A stretch of DNA of 64,000 nucleotides from Robiginitomaculum sp. (lineage in GTDB: Bacteria > Pseudomonadota > Alphaproteobacteria > Caulobacterales > Maricaulaceae), in NCBI GenBank assembly GCA_002733495.1, contig NVVV01000003.1:1-64000 (forward strand), given 5' to 3'. The notes below the pieces were generated by a model. That model made no database searches. It was not told the origin of the DNA and was given only the letters and a program-made list of their open reading frames with translations. Positions 7,687 through 15,880 of the stretch are shown in pieces. Positions within the stretch are counted from its first letter, which is position 1. Every line of letters starts with the position of its first letter. Position numbers and translations under genes: made by a program.

Positions 7687-8034
7687 TTAGTCCGGCTCAG
7701 ATCCGGGCGCCATGGTCAGGTGCAAGCCATTTAAGGCTGGTGACATCAAAATCTGGCATGACAGGCGAGAATTGTTCTTCACTACAAAGGCTTCGTCCAG
7801 GCGGCCTTCCTCTTCCTCTGTGGGCGGGACCAGTTTGTCACTCCAGTCCGGGTCCACATAAACGTGACAGGTGGCACAAGCGCAGGCTCCGCCGCATTCA
7901 GCCTTGATCGGCAAGCCATAATCGCGGATGACCTCCATGGCGCGCCAGCCGGGCAGGGCGAGAAGATGGTGCTCTTCGCCCTGCATCGTCGTGATATTAA
8001 GGATGATTTCTGGGTCTTCTGGCGTCGTGTTCAT
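7687..8034 (-). CDS. Adrenodoxin-type [2Fe-2S] ferredoxin
   Basis: The 115-residue protein has the cluster-binding pattern 'ECGGACACATCHVYVD' (C-x5-C-x2-C) and the fourth Cys in 'NNSRLSCQILMS'. This places it with vertebrate-type ferredoxins that give electrons to P450s, ring hydroxylases or Fe-S assembly. No P450 or hydroxylase is nearby, so the partner is not clear. A ferredoxin-NADP reductase is encoded at 10920-11981. The LuxR gene follows on the same strand. Confidence 0.9.
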   Translation of the reverse strand: MNTTPEDPEIILNITTMQGEEHHLLALPGWRAMEVIRDYGLPIKAECGGACACATCHVYVDPDWSDKLVPPTEEEEGRLDEAFVVKNNSRLSCQILMSPALNGLHLTMAPGSEPD

Positions 8035-8123
8035 GAGGGCCGATTAGCGCGCCTGACCCGAGGATGCAAGAGGCAAAGAGGTATTCGACTTGCGTTACTT
8101 CGCCTCACAATCTAACAAGGCCT

Positions 8124-9521
8124 ATGTCTGCTATAAAACGCGTTATAGACGAGCTGCAAAAAATATATTTGTTGTTATGTCAAAGGGCAGCAACTGTATT
8201 TCTTGTCTTTGCGCTTCCGGTGATTGTGTTTCATGCGCTGGCTGCCCCGCCACTGTTAGCACCAGATGAATGGGACCACACGGCCCGGGCCATTGGTCTG
8301 GCTCAGGGTCAGGTTTTTGCTGACAAGAGTGCAGATCAGCAAAAAACAATTTCTTTGCCAAAGGCTTATCTGGAAATTGTTTGGGATGCGCATAAGGAAA
8401 AGCTTGGCAAAGAGCAAAGGTTTACCTGGAGAGCCTATGAAGCCCAATCCGATAAGCGTTGGAAAGGGCAAAAAATACCGGCTCAATTTAACTCAATAGG
8501 CTATTTCCCATTAGCCTACACGCCGCAGGTGCTGGTTCTAAAATTTTCCATGATGGCAAATTTTAAGATCGTTGCCAGTTTGCGCTGGGGACGTTTGTTT
8601 CTTGGTGTTTTCTATGCCGGTATCGGGGCCATGCTGATCCGGTTGCTTGATAGCGGCAGATTAGGTCTGGTCGCGCTCTTGTCCCTTCCACAAGTCTTGT
8701 TTCTGTTTGCGTCATTTTCACCAGATGCTAGCGTTATTTTAACGGGCACAGCCGTTATCGTGGTGCTAAACCGCGTGATGATGAGCGATAAAAATACACA
8801 GGCCGCATGGGTGGCAGCCATGGGTGTTGCATTTTTCAGCGCTGTGAAAATTACATACCTGCCGATTGGGCTGATGATTGCGCTTATCCTTCTATTGAAG
8901 AATAAGAAATACATTTATCAATCTGTTACAGCTTTGGTTTTATCTGCATTCGCTTTGGTATGGGGTGTCTTTTTTGCCGCTGCCGGAAGCCAACCAAGGC
9001 AGGGAATTGATGCCGGAGAGCAGCTGGCATTTTTATTTGGTCACCCGGGGAGTATTTTTATTATTGCCTGGCGCACGCTTGCAACAGACGCTCTACATTA
9101 CCCGGGTGAATGGATTGATTATCTAAACGTCCCCGGCATCCACCCGGCGTATTGGTTTATAGTCTCCACGTTGGTGGTGCTGGTTGCAATTCTGGTGATG
9201 GACCCCGTGCGCAAAAGGGGCGCCTATTTTCCACAAGCGATGCAATTGGTGGCCGCGCTTGTACTAGCACTTGGGCTAAGTTTTGGGGCGTTATATCTTG
9301 CGTGGACCCCAGTAGGGTATATGGGCGGCGTGATTGGTTTTCAGGGGCGTTATTTATTACCTTTATTGCCATTTTTGCTGATTATACTTGCGCCACTGCC
9401 GGTTTCATTACGGCTGCGGCAGGCGGGTTTGGCTATTCTTATCCCGCTTTGGCTTGTTGCCGCTGCCCTAAGCGGTATATGGTTGTCGCAGGTAAATCAG
9501 CATCCGCTGTTGTTGAGCTAA
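8124..9521 (+). CDS. DUF2142 polytopic membrane protein (GT-C-like)
   Basis: A membrane protein of about 465 residues with roughly ten hydrophobic segments. The signature 'APPLLAPDEWDHTARAIGLAQG' (in parts 'LLAPDEWDHTARAIGLAQG') is typical of DUF2142, a family thought to be GT-C-fold glycosyltransferases that use lipid-linked sugars. I take the start at the ATG at 8124 ('MSAIKRVIDELQK'), because the 20 residues before it are not conserved-looking. It is followed by a small SMR-like protein and an overlapping GT2 gene, which suggests it is the transferase of a polyprenyl-phosphate-sugar cassette acting on the periplasmic side. The acceptor is unknown. Confidence 0.75.
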   Translation: MSAIKRVIDELQKIYLLLCQRAATVFLVFALPVIVFHALAAPPLLAPDEWDHTARAIGLAQGQVFADKSADQQKTISLPKAYLEIVWDAHKEKLGKEQRFTWRAYEAQSDKRWKGQKIPAQFNSIGYFPLAYTPQVLVLKFSMMANFKIVASLRWGRLFLGVFYAGIGAMLIRLLDSGRLGLVALLSLPQVLFLFASFSPDASVILTGTAVIVVLNRVMMSDKNTQAAWVAAMGVAFFSAVKITYLPIGLMIALILLLKNKKYIYQSVTALVLSAFALVWGVFFAAAGSQPRQGIDAGEQLAFLFGHPGSIFIIAWRTLATDALHYPGEWIDYLNVPGIHPAYWFIVSTLVVLVAILVMDPVRKRGAYFPQAMQLVAALVLALGLSFGALYLAWTPVGYMGGVIGFQGRYLLPLLPFLLIILAPLPVSLRLRQAGLAILIPLWLVAAALSGIWLSQVNQHPLLLS

Positions 9522-9537
9522 ATCAAAAGGCTTCCCT

Positions 9538-9897
9538 ATGACGCTCATTCAGATTGCCAAGCTCTCGCTGTTCGCATTTTTGCTGGCTGGTGGGCAGATT
9601 CTCTTTAAGAAAACAGCTCTGGGTCTTGCCGACACATCCGGCCTTGCCAATGCCGGACAATTGCTTGTCAGTAAATGGTTCATGGCTGCTTTGGTGTTGT
9701 ACGGGGCTGCCACCGTTTTATGGGTCATGATTTTGAGGGAAATTCCGCTGGCGCGCGCTTATCCGTTTACCGCGCTTGGGTTTATTCTGGTACCAACCGC
9801 AGGCGTGCTTATGTTTGGTGAAAAACTGGGTGCGGGGTATATATTCGGCGTTGTTCTTATTATTGCCGGGCTAGGTTTCATTGCTCGTGGGAACTGA
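9538..9897 (+). CDS. SMR/EamA-like small membrane protein, putative flippase
   Basis: The 119 residues form four transmembrane helices with 'GGQILFKKTALGLAD', 'REIPLARAYPFTALGFIL' and 'GEKLGAGYIFGVVLIIAG'. This is the half-EamA layout seen in ArnE/ArnF and related lipid-sugar flippase subunits as well as in SMR drug exporters. Being between a DUF2142 protein and a GT2 favours flipping of a polyprenyl-phosphate sugar over drug export. The gene begins 16 bases after the DUF2142 stop, and its end overlaps the GT2 frame. Confidence 0.75.
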   Translation: MTLIQIAKLSLFAFLLAGGQILFKKTALGLADTSGLANAGQLLVSKWFMAALVLYGAATVLWVMILREIPLARAYPFTALGFILVPTAGVLMFGEKLGAGYIFGVVLIIAGLGFIARGN

Positions 9898-10861
9898 GGC
9901 GATAAAAATTTCTGGCCGTATCGCGGTTATTGTGCCGTGCTATAAACCCGGGGGCCGGGTTGTTGATGTGGTGCGATCCATAGGCAGCGAGGTTGATTTC
10001 ATTATCTGTGTTGATGACGCCTGCCCCCAAGGGTCTGCTGACTTGCTGGAACAGAACATCAAGGACACACGTCTGCATATCATACGGCATTCTAAAAATT
10101 GCGGCGTAGGCGGTGCCACCATGACGGGTTGGAAAAAGGGACTGGAGCTTGGGGCTGATATTCTAGTCAAGGTGGATGCAGACGGACAAATGGATGCAAC
10201 CAAAATTTCAGCTTTGGTCAGACCGTTGCTTGATGGCAGCGGTGATTATGCCAAAGGTAATCGGTTTTATGATCCTGCCGGGACCCGGGCCATGCCGCCG
10301 TTGCGTTTATTTGGTAACGCGGTCCTGTCTTTTTTGACCAAGCTGTCCAGCGGGTATTGGGATGTGTTTGACCCGACCAACGGGTTCACGGCCATAGAGG
10401 CACGGGTGGTCGCGCACTTGCCGCTGGACCGGATTGATGCCCGGTATTTCTTTGAATCTGATGTGCTTTTTCGCTTGTATCTGGCCCGTGCTGTGGTGAT
10501 AGATGTGCCCATGGAGGCGCATTATCAGGGTGAGCCTAGCCAGCTTGATCCGTTGCGAGTAGCCCCAGGTTTTTTTGGGAAAAACGTCAAAAATATTTTC
10601 AAGCGCACGCTCTATACATATTTTTTACGTGATTTCAGACCGGCCTCACTAAACCTGATCTTCGGCCTTCCTTTAATGATATTCGGGCTTGTCTACGGTG
10701 CCCATAGCTGGATTGCAAACGCCTTTTCGGGGCATTTAACCAGCGCGGGACAAGTCATGATTGCGGCATTGCCGATTATTCTTGGCATGCAGATGGTACT
10801 CGCGGCTCTTAATGAAGATATTGCCAATGTTCCAAAGCGGCCAATTCATCCATTTCTGTGA
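9881..10861 (+). CDS. Family 2 glycosyltransferase, DPM1/GtrB-like
   Basis: The 326-residue protein begins with a GT-A domain: 'IAVIVPCYKPGG', 'IICVDDACPQGS', 'SKNCGVGGATMTGWKKGL' and 'VKVDADGQMD' (donor and metal site). Two hydrophobic segments follow at the C-terminus, as in enzymes that put a sugar on undecaprenyl or dolichyl phosphate. No ATG is available near the start; the frame opens at TTG 9881 or GTG 9887, inside the end of the preceding gene. The overlap supports co-translation with the flippase-like gene. It probably makes the lipid-linked sugar for the DUF2142 transferase. Confidence 0.85.
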   Translation: MLVGTEAIKISGRIAVIVPCYKPGGRVVDVVRSIGSEVDFIICVDDACPQGSADLLEQNIKDTRLHIIRHSKNCGVGGATMTGWKKGLELGADILVKVDADGQMDATKISALVRPLLDGSGDYAKGNRFYDPAGTRAMPPLRLFGNAVLSFLTKLSSGYWDVFDPTNGFTAIEARVVAHLPLDRIDARYFFESDVLFRLYLARAVVIDVPMEAHYQGEPSQLDPLRVAPGFFGKNVKNIFKRTLYTYFLRDFRPASLNLIFGLPLMIFGLVYGAHSWIANAFSGHLTSAGQVMIAALPIILGMQMVLAALNEDIANVPKRPIHPFL

Positions 10862-10919
10862 ACGGTTCGCGGTTTGCAGTGCGCCGACACAGGGGGGCAA
10901 ATGCACACGCTTGCCCGGT

Positions 10920-12005
<1,086 letters not shown>

Positions 12006-12126
12006 TTACGGCGCGGTTATGCCAAGATCAAGGGGCTTTGCGGTACTGCGGCAGGGTGGCGTGCCCCCACTTGCCACCTGCGCCACATTCTGTAGGTTCC
12101 GCCACAAATGCAAAGAGAAGCCATCA

Positions 12127-12456
12127 ATGACCCAATATACTTCTGATCCGCGCCATTATACTGGTCCAGAATGCCAGTCCATGGACGATGTTCGTTATGA
12201 AATTGATCGTCTGGACCGCCTGCTGGTGGCCATGGTCAAAGAACGCCAGACCTATATGGATGCAGCGGCCCGAATCAAGCCGAGCCGTTCGGCGGTGCGC
12301 GATGAAGCCCGCATAGAGGATGTGGTGCAAAAGGTGCTGCAATGCGCAGAAAAAGAAGGGCTAAGTGCGCAAATTGCCGAGCCGGTCTGGCGCACCATGA
12401 TCGAGCAATGCATTGCCTATGAATTTTCGCGCTGGGATGATTTACGCAAGGCCTGA
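12127..12456 (+). CDS. Chorismate mutase, AroQ class
   Basis: The 109-residue protein is a single AroQ-type helical domain: 'MDDVRYEIDRLDRLLVAMVKER', 'AARIKPSRSAVRDEARIEDVV' and 'PVWRTMIEQCIAYEF'. It converts chorismate to prephenate for phenylalanine and tyrosine synthesis. PchB-like isochorismate lyases share the fold and cannot be excluded. The start is the ATG at 12127 behind 'agagaag'; the longer ORF in the track begins inside the neighbouring gene. Its last 40 bases overlap the end of the Hpt gene on the other strand. Confidence 0.85.
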   Translation: MTQYTSDPRHYTGPECQSMDDVRYEIDRLDRLLVAMVKERQTYMDAAARIKPSRSAVRDEARIEDVVQKVLQCAEKEGLSAQIAEPVWRTMIEQCIAYEFSRWDDLRKA

Positions 12457-12797
12457 ATGCGCATTTTATAGGTGTGCTGATCAATAAATTTAAGGGCATT
12501 GTCGATACAGGCCTGTACCTCTTGTGCAGATACAGACCGCGCCGTTGCGCCAGCCTGACACTGATTTTCAGCATTTTCACACGCTTTGGCCAAAGCGTGT
12601 GCGCCAATGCTGCGCGCTGAGCCTTTTATGGAATGTGTTGCCGAGGCCCAGCCTTCCTCGTCTCCGGTGGGGTCCAGCAGGCGCATCCACATTTCAACTT
12701 GCTGGCGAAACATGGCAAAAACTTCGGCCTCCAGGTCCGCATCGCCGCCGCTATAACGCTTCAAATGTTCAAGATCGATGGCGGGGGCGTCGGCCAT
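12417..12797 (-). CDS. Hpt (histidine phosphotransfer) domain protein
   Basis: The 126-residue protein is a stand-alone Hpt domain with the phosphorylatable His55 in 'ASATHSIKGSARSIGA'. Such proteins carry phosphate between hybrid kinases and response regulators. A hybrid kinase without its own Hpt is encoded at 54991-57345, but a link is only a guess. It ends convergently with the chorismate mutase gene, overlapping by 40 bases. Polar residues at the C-terminus ('LRKSSQRENS') look like a disordered tail. Confidence 0.88.
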   Translation of the reverse strand: MADAPAIDLEHLKRYSGGDADLEAEVFAMFRQQVEMWMRLLDPTGDEEGWASATHSIKGSARSIGAHALAKACENAENQCQAGATARSVSAQEVQACIDNALKFIDQHTYKMRIQALRKSSQRENS

Positions 12798-12899
12798 GGG
12801 GGAATCCTTTGCTGAATGGCTTGTTCAGCTTGGCTTCAGGTTGGTTAATTTACTCTTATGATGCTATAAAGTCCCATAATCTCTGAACGGAGGTCCCCA

Positions 12900-13913
12900 A
12901 TGCGCAACCACTATTTTCTCTTCTCAGGCCTGGTCGGTATCGCCATAAGTGTTGTCGGTTTTTCGGCCACCACAGCACAGGCTGATGAAGCCGGGCGTTT
13001 CAAAGCGTCCAAGATGGCGGTCCATAATGTGGGGAATGGCCAGCAAAATCGGGGCAATCACGCCAGAAATAATCGGCGCGATGGTAATCATAATGGCAAT
13101 AGTTCAAGGCGCGGCAATCGCCATCGTGATGGGGGCAATGCGCCGCGAAATAATAACAGGACCGGCCATAATGCCTCTGGGAACAGTGGCAACACGGCGG
13201 GCCATAACAACCAGTATGCCAATAACGGCCACAATAACCAGTATGCGAATAATGGCCGTAACACCTACAATCAGAGCACACGACAGGTGCGGCGTCATGA
13301 CAGGCGAGATGCCCGTCAGGACCGTCGCCACGTCCGCCGTGATGCCAACCACAATGGTAGTACAGCCCGTCATAATCGCCATGATGGGCGCGAAGTTCGC
13401 CGTCATGATCGCCGCCATAACCGCCAGGTTGCGCGCAATTATTATCGCAATAATTACTATGGTGGCCGCAATTATTATGGCCGTCACAACCATTCCAGTT
13501 TTGGCTTTAATCTTGGTTATGGCAGCTATGGGTACGGTAATCGTTTTGGCTATCCCTATTACAGCAATTATGACCTCTACCCCTGGTGGTATGGCGACCG
13601 TTATGGCTATCGCAGCCAAACCAGCTATCGCACGGGGTATGGGCATCGGGGTCATTCAAACATTTACTGCACCGACCCCAATCACCAAAGCTATGGCGTG
13701 AACTGGAGCAATGGCTACCAAAACCAATATGCCTTCAGCCAATACACCGATGGCACCTATGGCGGCATGAATGTGCGCGATTGTCACCGCGAAAATAATC
13801 GCGGGGTGTTTGGGCGGCGCTCGGCGGTTGTTTCTTCGATGGTCTGTTATGATTCCGCAAATGCAGAATATTATGAAACGGGTGCCAAGACCTTGATCCG
13901 GTATATCAATTAG
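12900..13913 (+). CDS. Secreted Asn/Arg/His- and Tyr/Gly-rich protein
   Basis: I do not recognise a family. The 337-residue protein starts at ATG behind 'cggaggtcccca' and has a signal peptide with cleavage near 'TTAQADEA'. Residues about 45-180 are dominated by Asn, Arg, His and Gly, including a repeat 'NNQYANNGHNNQYANNGRN'. Residues 180-245 are rich in Tyr and Gly ('NYYRNNYYGGRNYYGRHN'). The last 85 residues are more ordinary and hold three Cys ('NIYCTDPNHQ', 'VRDCHREN', 'SMVCYDS'). A strong terminator follows. The ORFs in other frames here are by-products of the biased composition. Confidence 0.8.
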   Translation: MRNHYFLFSGLVGIAISVVGFSATTAQADEAGRFKASKMAVHNVGNGQQNRGNHARNNRRDGNHNGNSSRRGNRHRDGGNAPRNNNRTGHNASGNSGNTAGHNNQYANNGHNNQYANNGRNTYNQSTRQVRRHDRRDARQDRRHVRRDANHNGSTARHNRHDGREVRRHDRRHNRQVARNYYRNNYYGGRNYYGRHNHSSFGFNLGYGSYGYGNRFGYPYYSNYDLYPWWYGDRYGYRSQTSYRTGYGHRGHSNIYCTDPNHQSYGVNWSNGYQNQYAFSQYTDGTYGGMNVRDCHRENNRGVFGRRSAVVSSMVCYDSANAEYYETGAKTLIRYIN

Positions 13914-13936
13914 GCGCAAACTCAGCGTCACCAAAT

Positions 13937-13969
13937 AAAAAGGCCAGCCCATCGGGCTGGCCTTTTTTT
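13937..13969 (+). terminator. Rho-independent terminator
   Basis: The hairpin 'ggccagccc atc gggctggcc' is flanked by A's on the left and 'ttttttta' on the right. It ends the secreted low-complexity gene, and its A-rich left arm also lets it serve the SIMPL gene coming from the other side. Confidence 0.92.
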
Positions 13970-13988
13970 ATGATAATAACAAAAGTGC

Positions 13989-14711
13989 TTATTGCGCCGG
14001 TGTGATCTTAAACGTGGCGCTGACGGTGATACGGGTCGAGACCTGACCGGCCGCAATCGGCGTGGGCGCACTTTTGGACTCAGCATTCGACATAAAAAAT
14101 ACGCCTCTGGGATAGGGGGCTGCGGCAGAGCCTTCGCGCAATTCCAGTATGGGGCCAAGTGTAACGCCTGCGTTTGATGCATACACTCTGGCTTTGTCGA
14201 GCAGTTTTTCCATAGCGTCTTTACGCGCTTTGTTTTCTGCATTTTTGGCATCCGAAAGCCCAAAAGCAATGCCGCCAATGGAGTTGGCTCCGGCACCGAC
14301 CAGCGCATCTATGGCTTCGCCCAGCCCCTCCAGATCGCGTATAGTGGCTTGCACCCGATTGGAAACCCGATAGCCGGTAATGCGTTTGCCTGGTTGAATA
14401 CCCTGCTTGTAAGGGGCGTAAATTGGGTTGACGGTTAACCCTGATGTTTGAATGTCTTTTTCTTTAACTCTGGCGGCCTTTAACGCTGCAAACACCGCGT
14501 TCATTTGTTTGCGGTTGCTGGCCAACGCAGCTTTGGCTGTTACCGCTTCGCTGATCACGCCGGCATTAATGCTGGCCATGTCCGGGGTGCCGGAAACCTC
14601 GCCAACAGCGCTTAAATAAAGCTTGCCATCATTCTTGGCGCTCAAAGGTCCGGCACAGGCCGGCGGCGCAAGCAACAGGCTAAAAAGTGAAATCAGGGCA
14701 AATATTTTCAT
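13989..14711 (-). CDS. SIMPL-domain periplasmic protein (first copy)
   Basis: The 240-residue protein has a signal peptide ('LFSLLLAPPACAGP') and a SIMPL (DUF541) domain: 'LSAVGEVSGTPDMASINAGV', 'KDIQTSGLTVNPIYAPYKQG', 'ITGYRVSNRVQATIRDLEGLG' and a C-terminal 'STRITVSATFKI'. SIMPL proteins are periplasmic or membrane-attached, and their role is poorly known. It follows a second SIMPL gene on the same strand by 24 bases, so the two are likely one operon. The C-terminus is close to the shared terminator at 13937. Confidence 0.88.
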   Translation of the reverse strand: MKIFALISLFSLLLAPPACAGPLSAKNDGKLYLSAVGEVSGTPDMASINAGVISEAVTAKAALASNRKQMNAVFAALKAARVKEKDIQTSGLTVNPIYAPYKQGIQPGKRITGYRVSNRVQATIRDLEGLGEAIDALVGAGANSIGGIAFGLSDAKNAENKARKDAMEKLLDKARVYASNAGVTLGPILELREGSAAAPYPRGVFFMSNAESKSAPTPIAAGQVSTRITVSATFKITPAQ

Positions 14712-14735
14712 GATCTAATCTCTTGCTTCTAGGGG

Positions 14736-15596
14736 TTATGGCGAAACTGCATAAACGGCGCAAACCCGCGCTGTCACGGTTTGGGGAACACGGTCTGAAG
14801 GCAAGTTCAGGGCCTCTATATCGGCTTGGGTGATAGTGATGGTTTTGCCATTTTTAAAACGCGCCGAGGTAATTTCAGCATCTGCCGCTGCCATGGGCGC
14901 GCTGCGGGCCATGCTATAGGCGTTTCTCGCCCGGCCGGGCTGGGACGTCCACCTACCAAGGCAGGGACCATTGCCTTCTTGCAAAACCATTAAATGGCCG
15001 AGCTTTGCCCCGGTGGCACTAGCGCTGGCCTTGGCGCGCTTGGCTGCATCCTTTACGGCGGCGCCATAGGCCTGGCGGTTGATCTCTGCGGTGCGTTCCA
15101 GATAGATGCGCATGCGTGAAGACTGTTCAGGCCCCAGCGCCAGCGCCGCCGCGCGGGCTGTGCCGGCCTTATCAACGTCCAGCATGGTGACGCGTAAAGA
15201 GACCTTGGCCGCATAGCCTTCAACCTTGTCGGCGCGATCATTTTCGATGCGATCGCCATTGCGGTCACGATATTGTTTGTAAAAGGGCTCAACCGAAACA
15301 GAACTGGTGACGCGCGCATCATCGCCGGCCACTTTTTTAACGGTGTCATAGGCCAGACGGGCGCGCTGCACGGCGGCCTGCATGGCCCCATCGGAGCTGG
15401 TGCTGGTTTCGCGAAACTCCACACTGAAACTGGCACGGTTGGGCGGCACTTCCAGTTCGGCGCGGCCCAGCACCTCAATCACCGGGCTTTTGGTCCAGTA
15501 AGGTTGCTCAAAGATGCGCTCTTGCGCGATGGCTGAGGTGCTTAGGGCCAGAATGATCGTACCGGCCATGGGTACGGTCAGGGGAAGGTGTTTCAT
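14736..15596 (-). CDS. SIMPL-domain periplasmic protein (second copy)
   Basis: The 286-residue protein has a signal peptide ('LILALSTSAIAQE', with 'IILALSTSAIAQER' visible) and a SIMPL domain: 'IEVLGRAELEVPPNRASFSV', 'SSVSVEPFYKQYRDRNGDR', 'EGYAAKVSLRVTMLDVDKAG'. The ATG at 15596 follows 'gaggcagcac' and is preferred to the track start at 15662. It differs clearly from the first copy, so the duplication is old. One stretch, 'GRWTSQPGRARNAY', is encoded by a GC-rich palindrome ('cccggccggg') and may be an inserted segment. Confidence 0.87.
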   Translation of the reverse strand: MKHLPLTVPMAGTIILALSTSAIAQERIFEQPYWTKSPVIEVLGRAELEVPPNRASFSVEFRETSTSSDGAMQAAVQRARLAYDTVKKVAGDDARVTSSVSVEPFYKQYRDRNGDRIENDRADKVEGYAAKVSLRVTMLDVDKAGTARAAALALGPEQSSRMRIYLERTAEINRQAYGAAVKDAAKRAKASASATGAKLGHLMVLQEGNGPCLGRWTSQPGRARNAYSMARSAPMAAADAEITSARFKNGKTITITQADIEALNLPSDRVPQTVTARVCAVYAVSP

Positions 15597-15790
15597 GTGC
15601 TGCCTCATTGGTTTTTCATGTCCACCATAGGCTAGTTCGCACTTGTGGCCAATCAGGGGCAATTGAGAGGCATTGTGTGACTCTGCTGCCTCTTAAATAG
15701 CCTTAAAACGACAAAAAATGAGATAAATGAGCCTTTTTTGACCCTTATTTACGCCTCAAAAGCGGGGATAAATCTATCTTTATCCTGTGC

Positions 15791-15830
15791 TCCTCATCCT
15801 GAGGTGCCGCAAAGCGGCCTCGAAGGATGC
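15791..15830. repeat. REP-like palindrome 'cctgaggtgccgcaaagcgg'
   Basis: The inner hairpin is 'gccgc aaa gcggc' and the outer arms 'catcct..gagg' and 'cctc..aaggatg' also pair. Nearly the same unit is at 18579-18616. Palindromes of this kind are widespread in alphaproteobacterial intergenic regions. It lies downstream of the S9 peptidase gene. Confidence 0.85.
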
Positions 15831-15880
15831 GATACTGTTTGAGCACAATTTATCCCCGCTTTGCCTTTGATCCAGACTGG

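Noticed and set aside
12949-13701. 250-codon ORF and a 183-codon minus ORF within the secreted low-complexity gene
   Set aside because: Their Met/Ile/Ala-rich translations are by-products of repeated Asn/Arg/His codons in frame 1. The frame-1 gene has a ribosome binding site, signal peptide and terminator.
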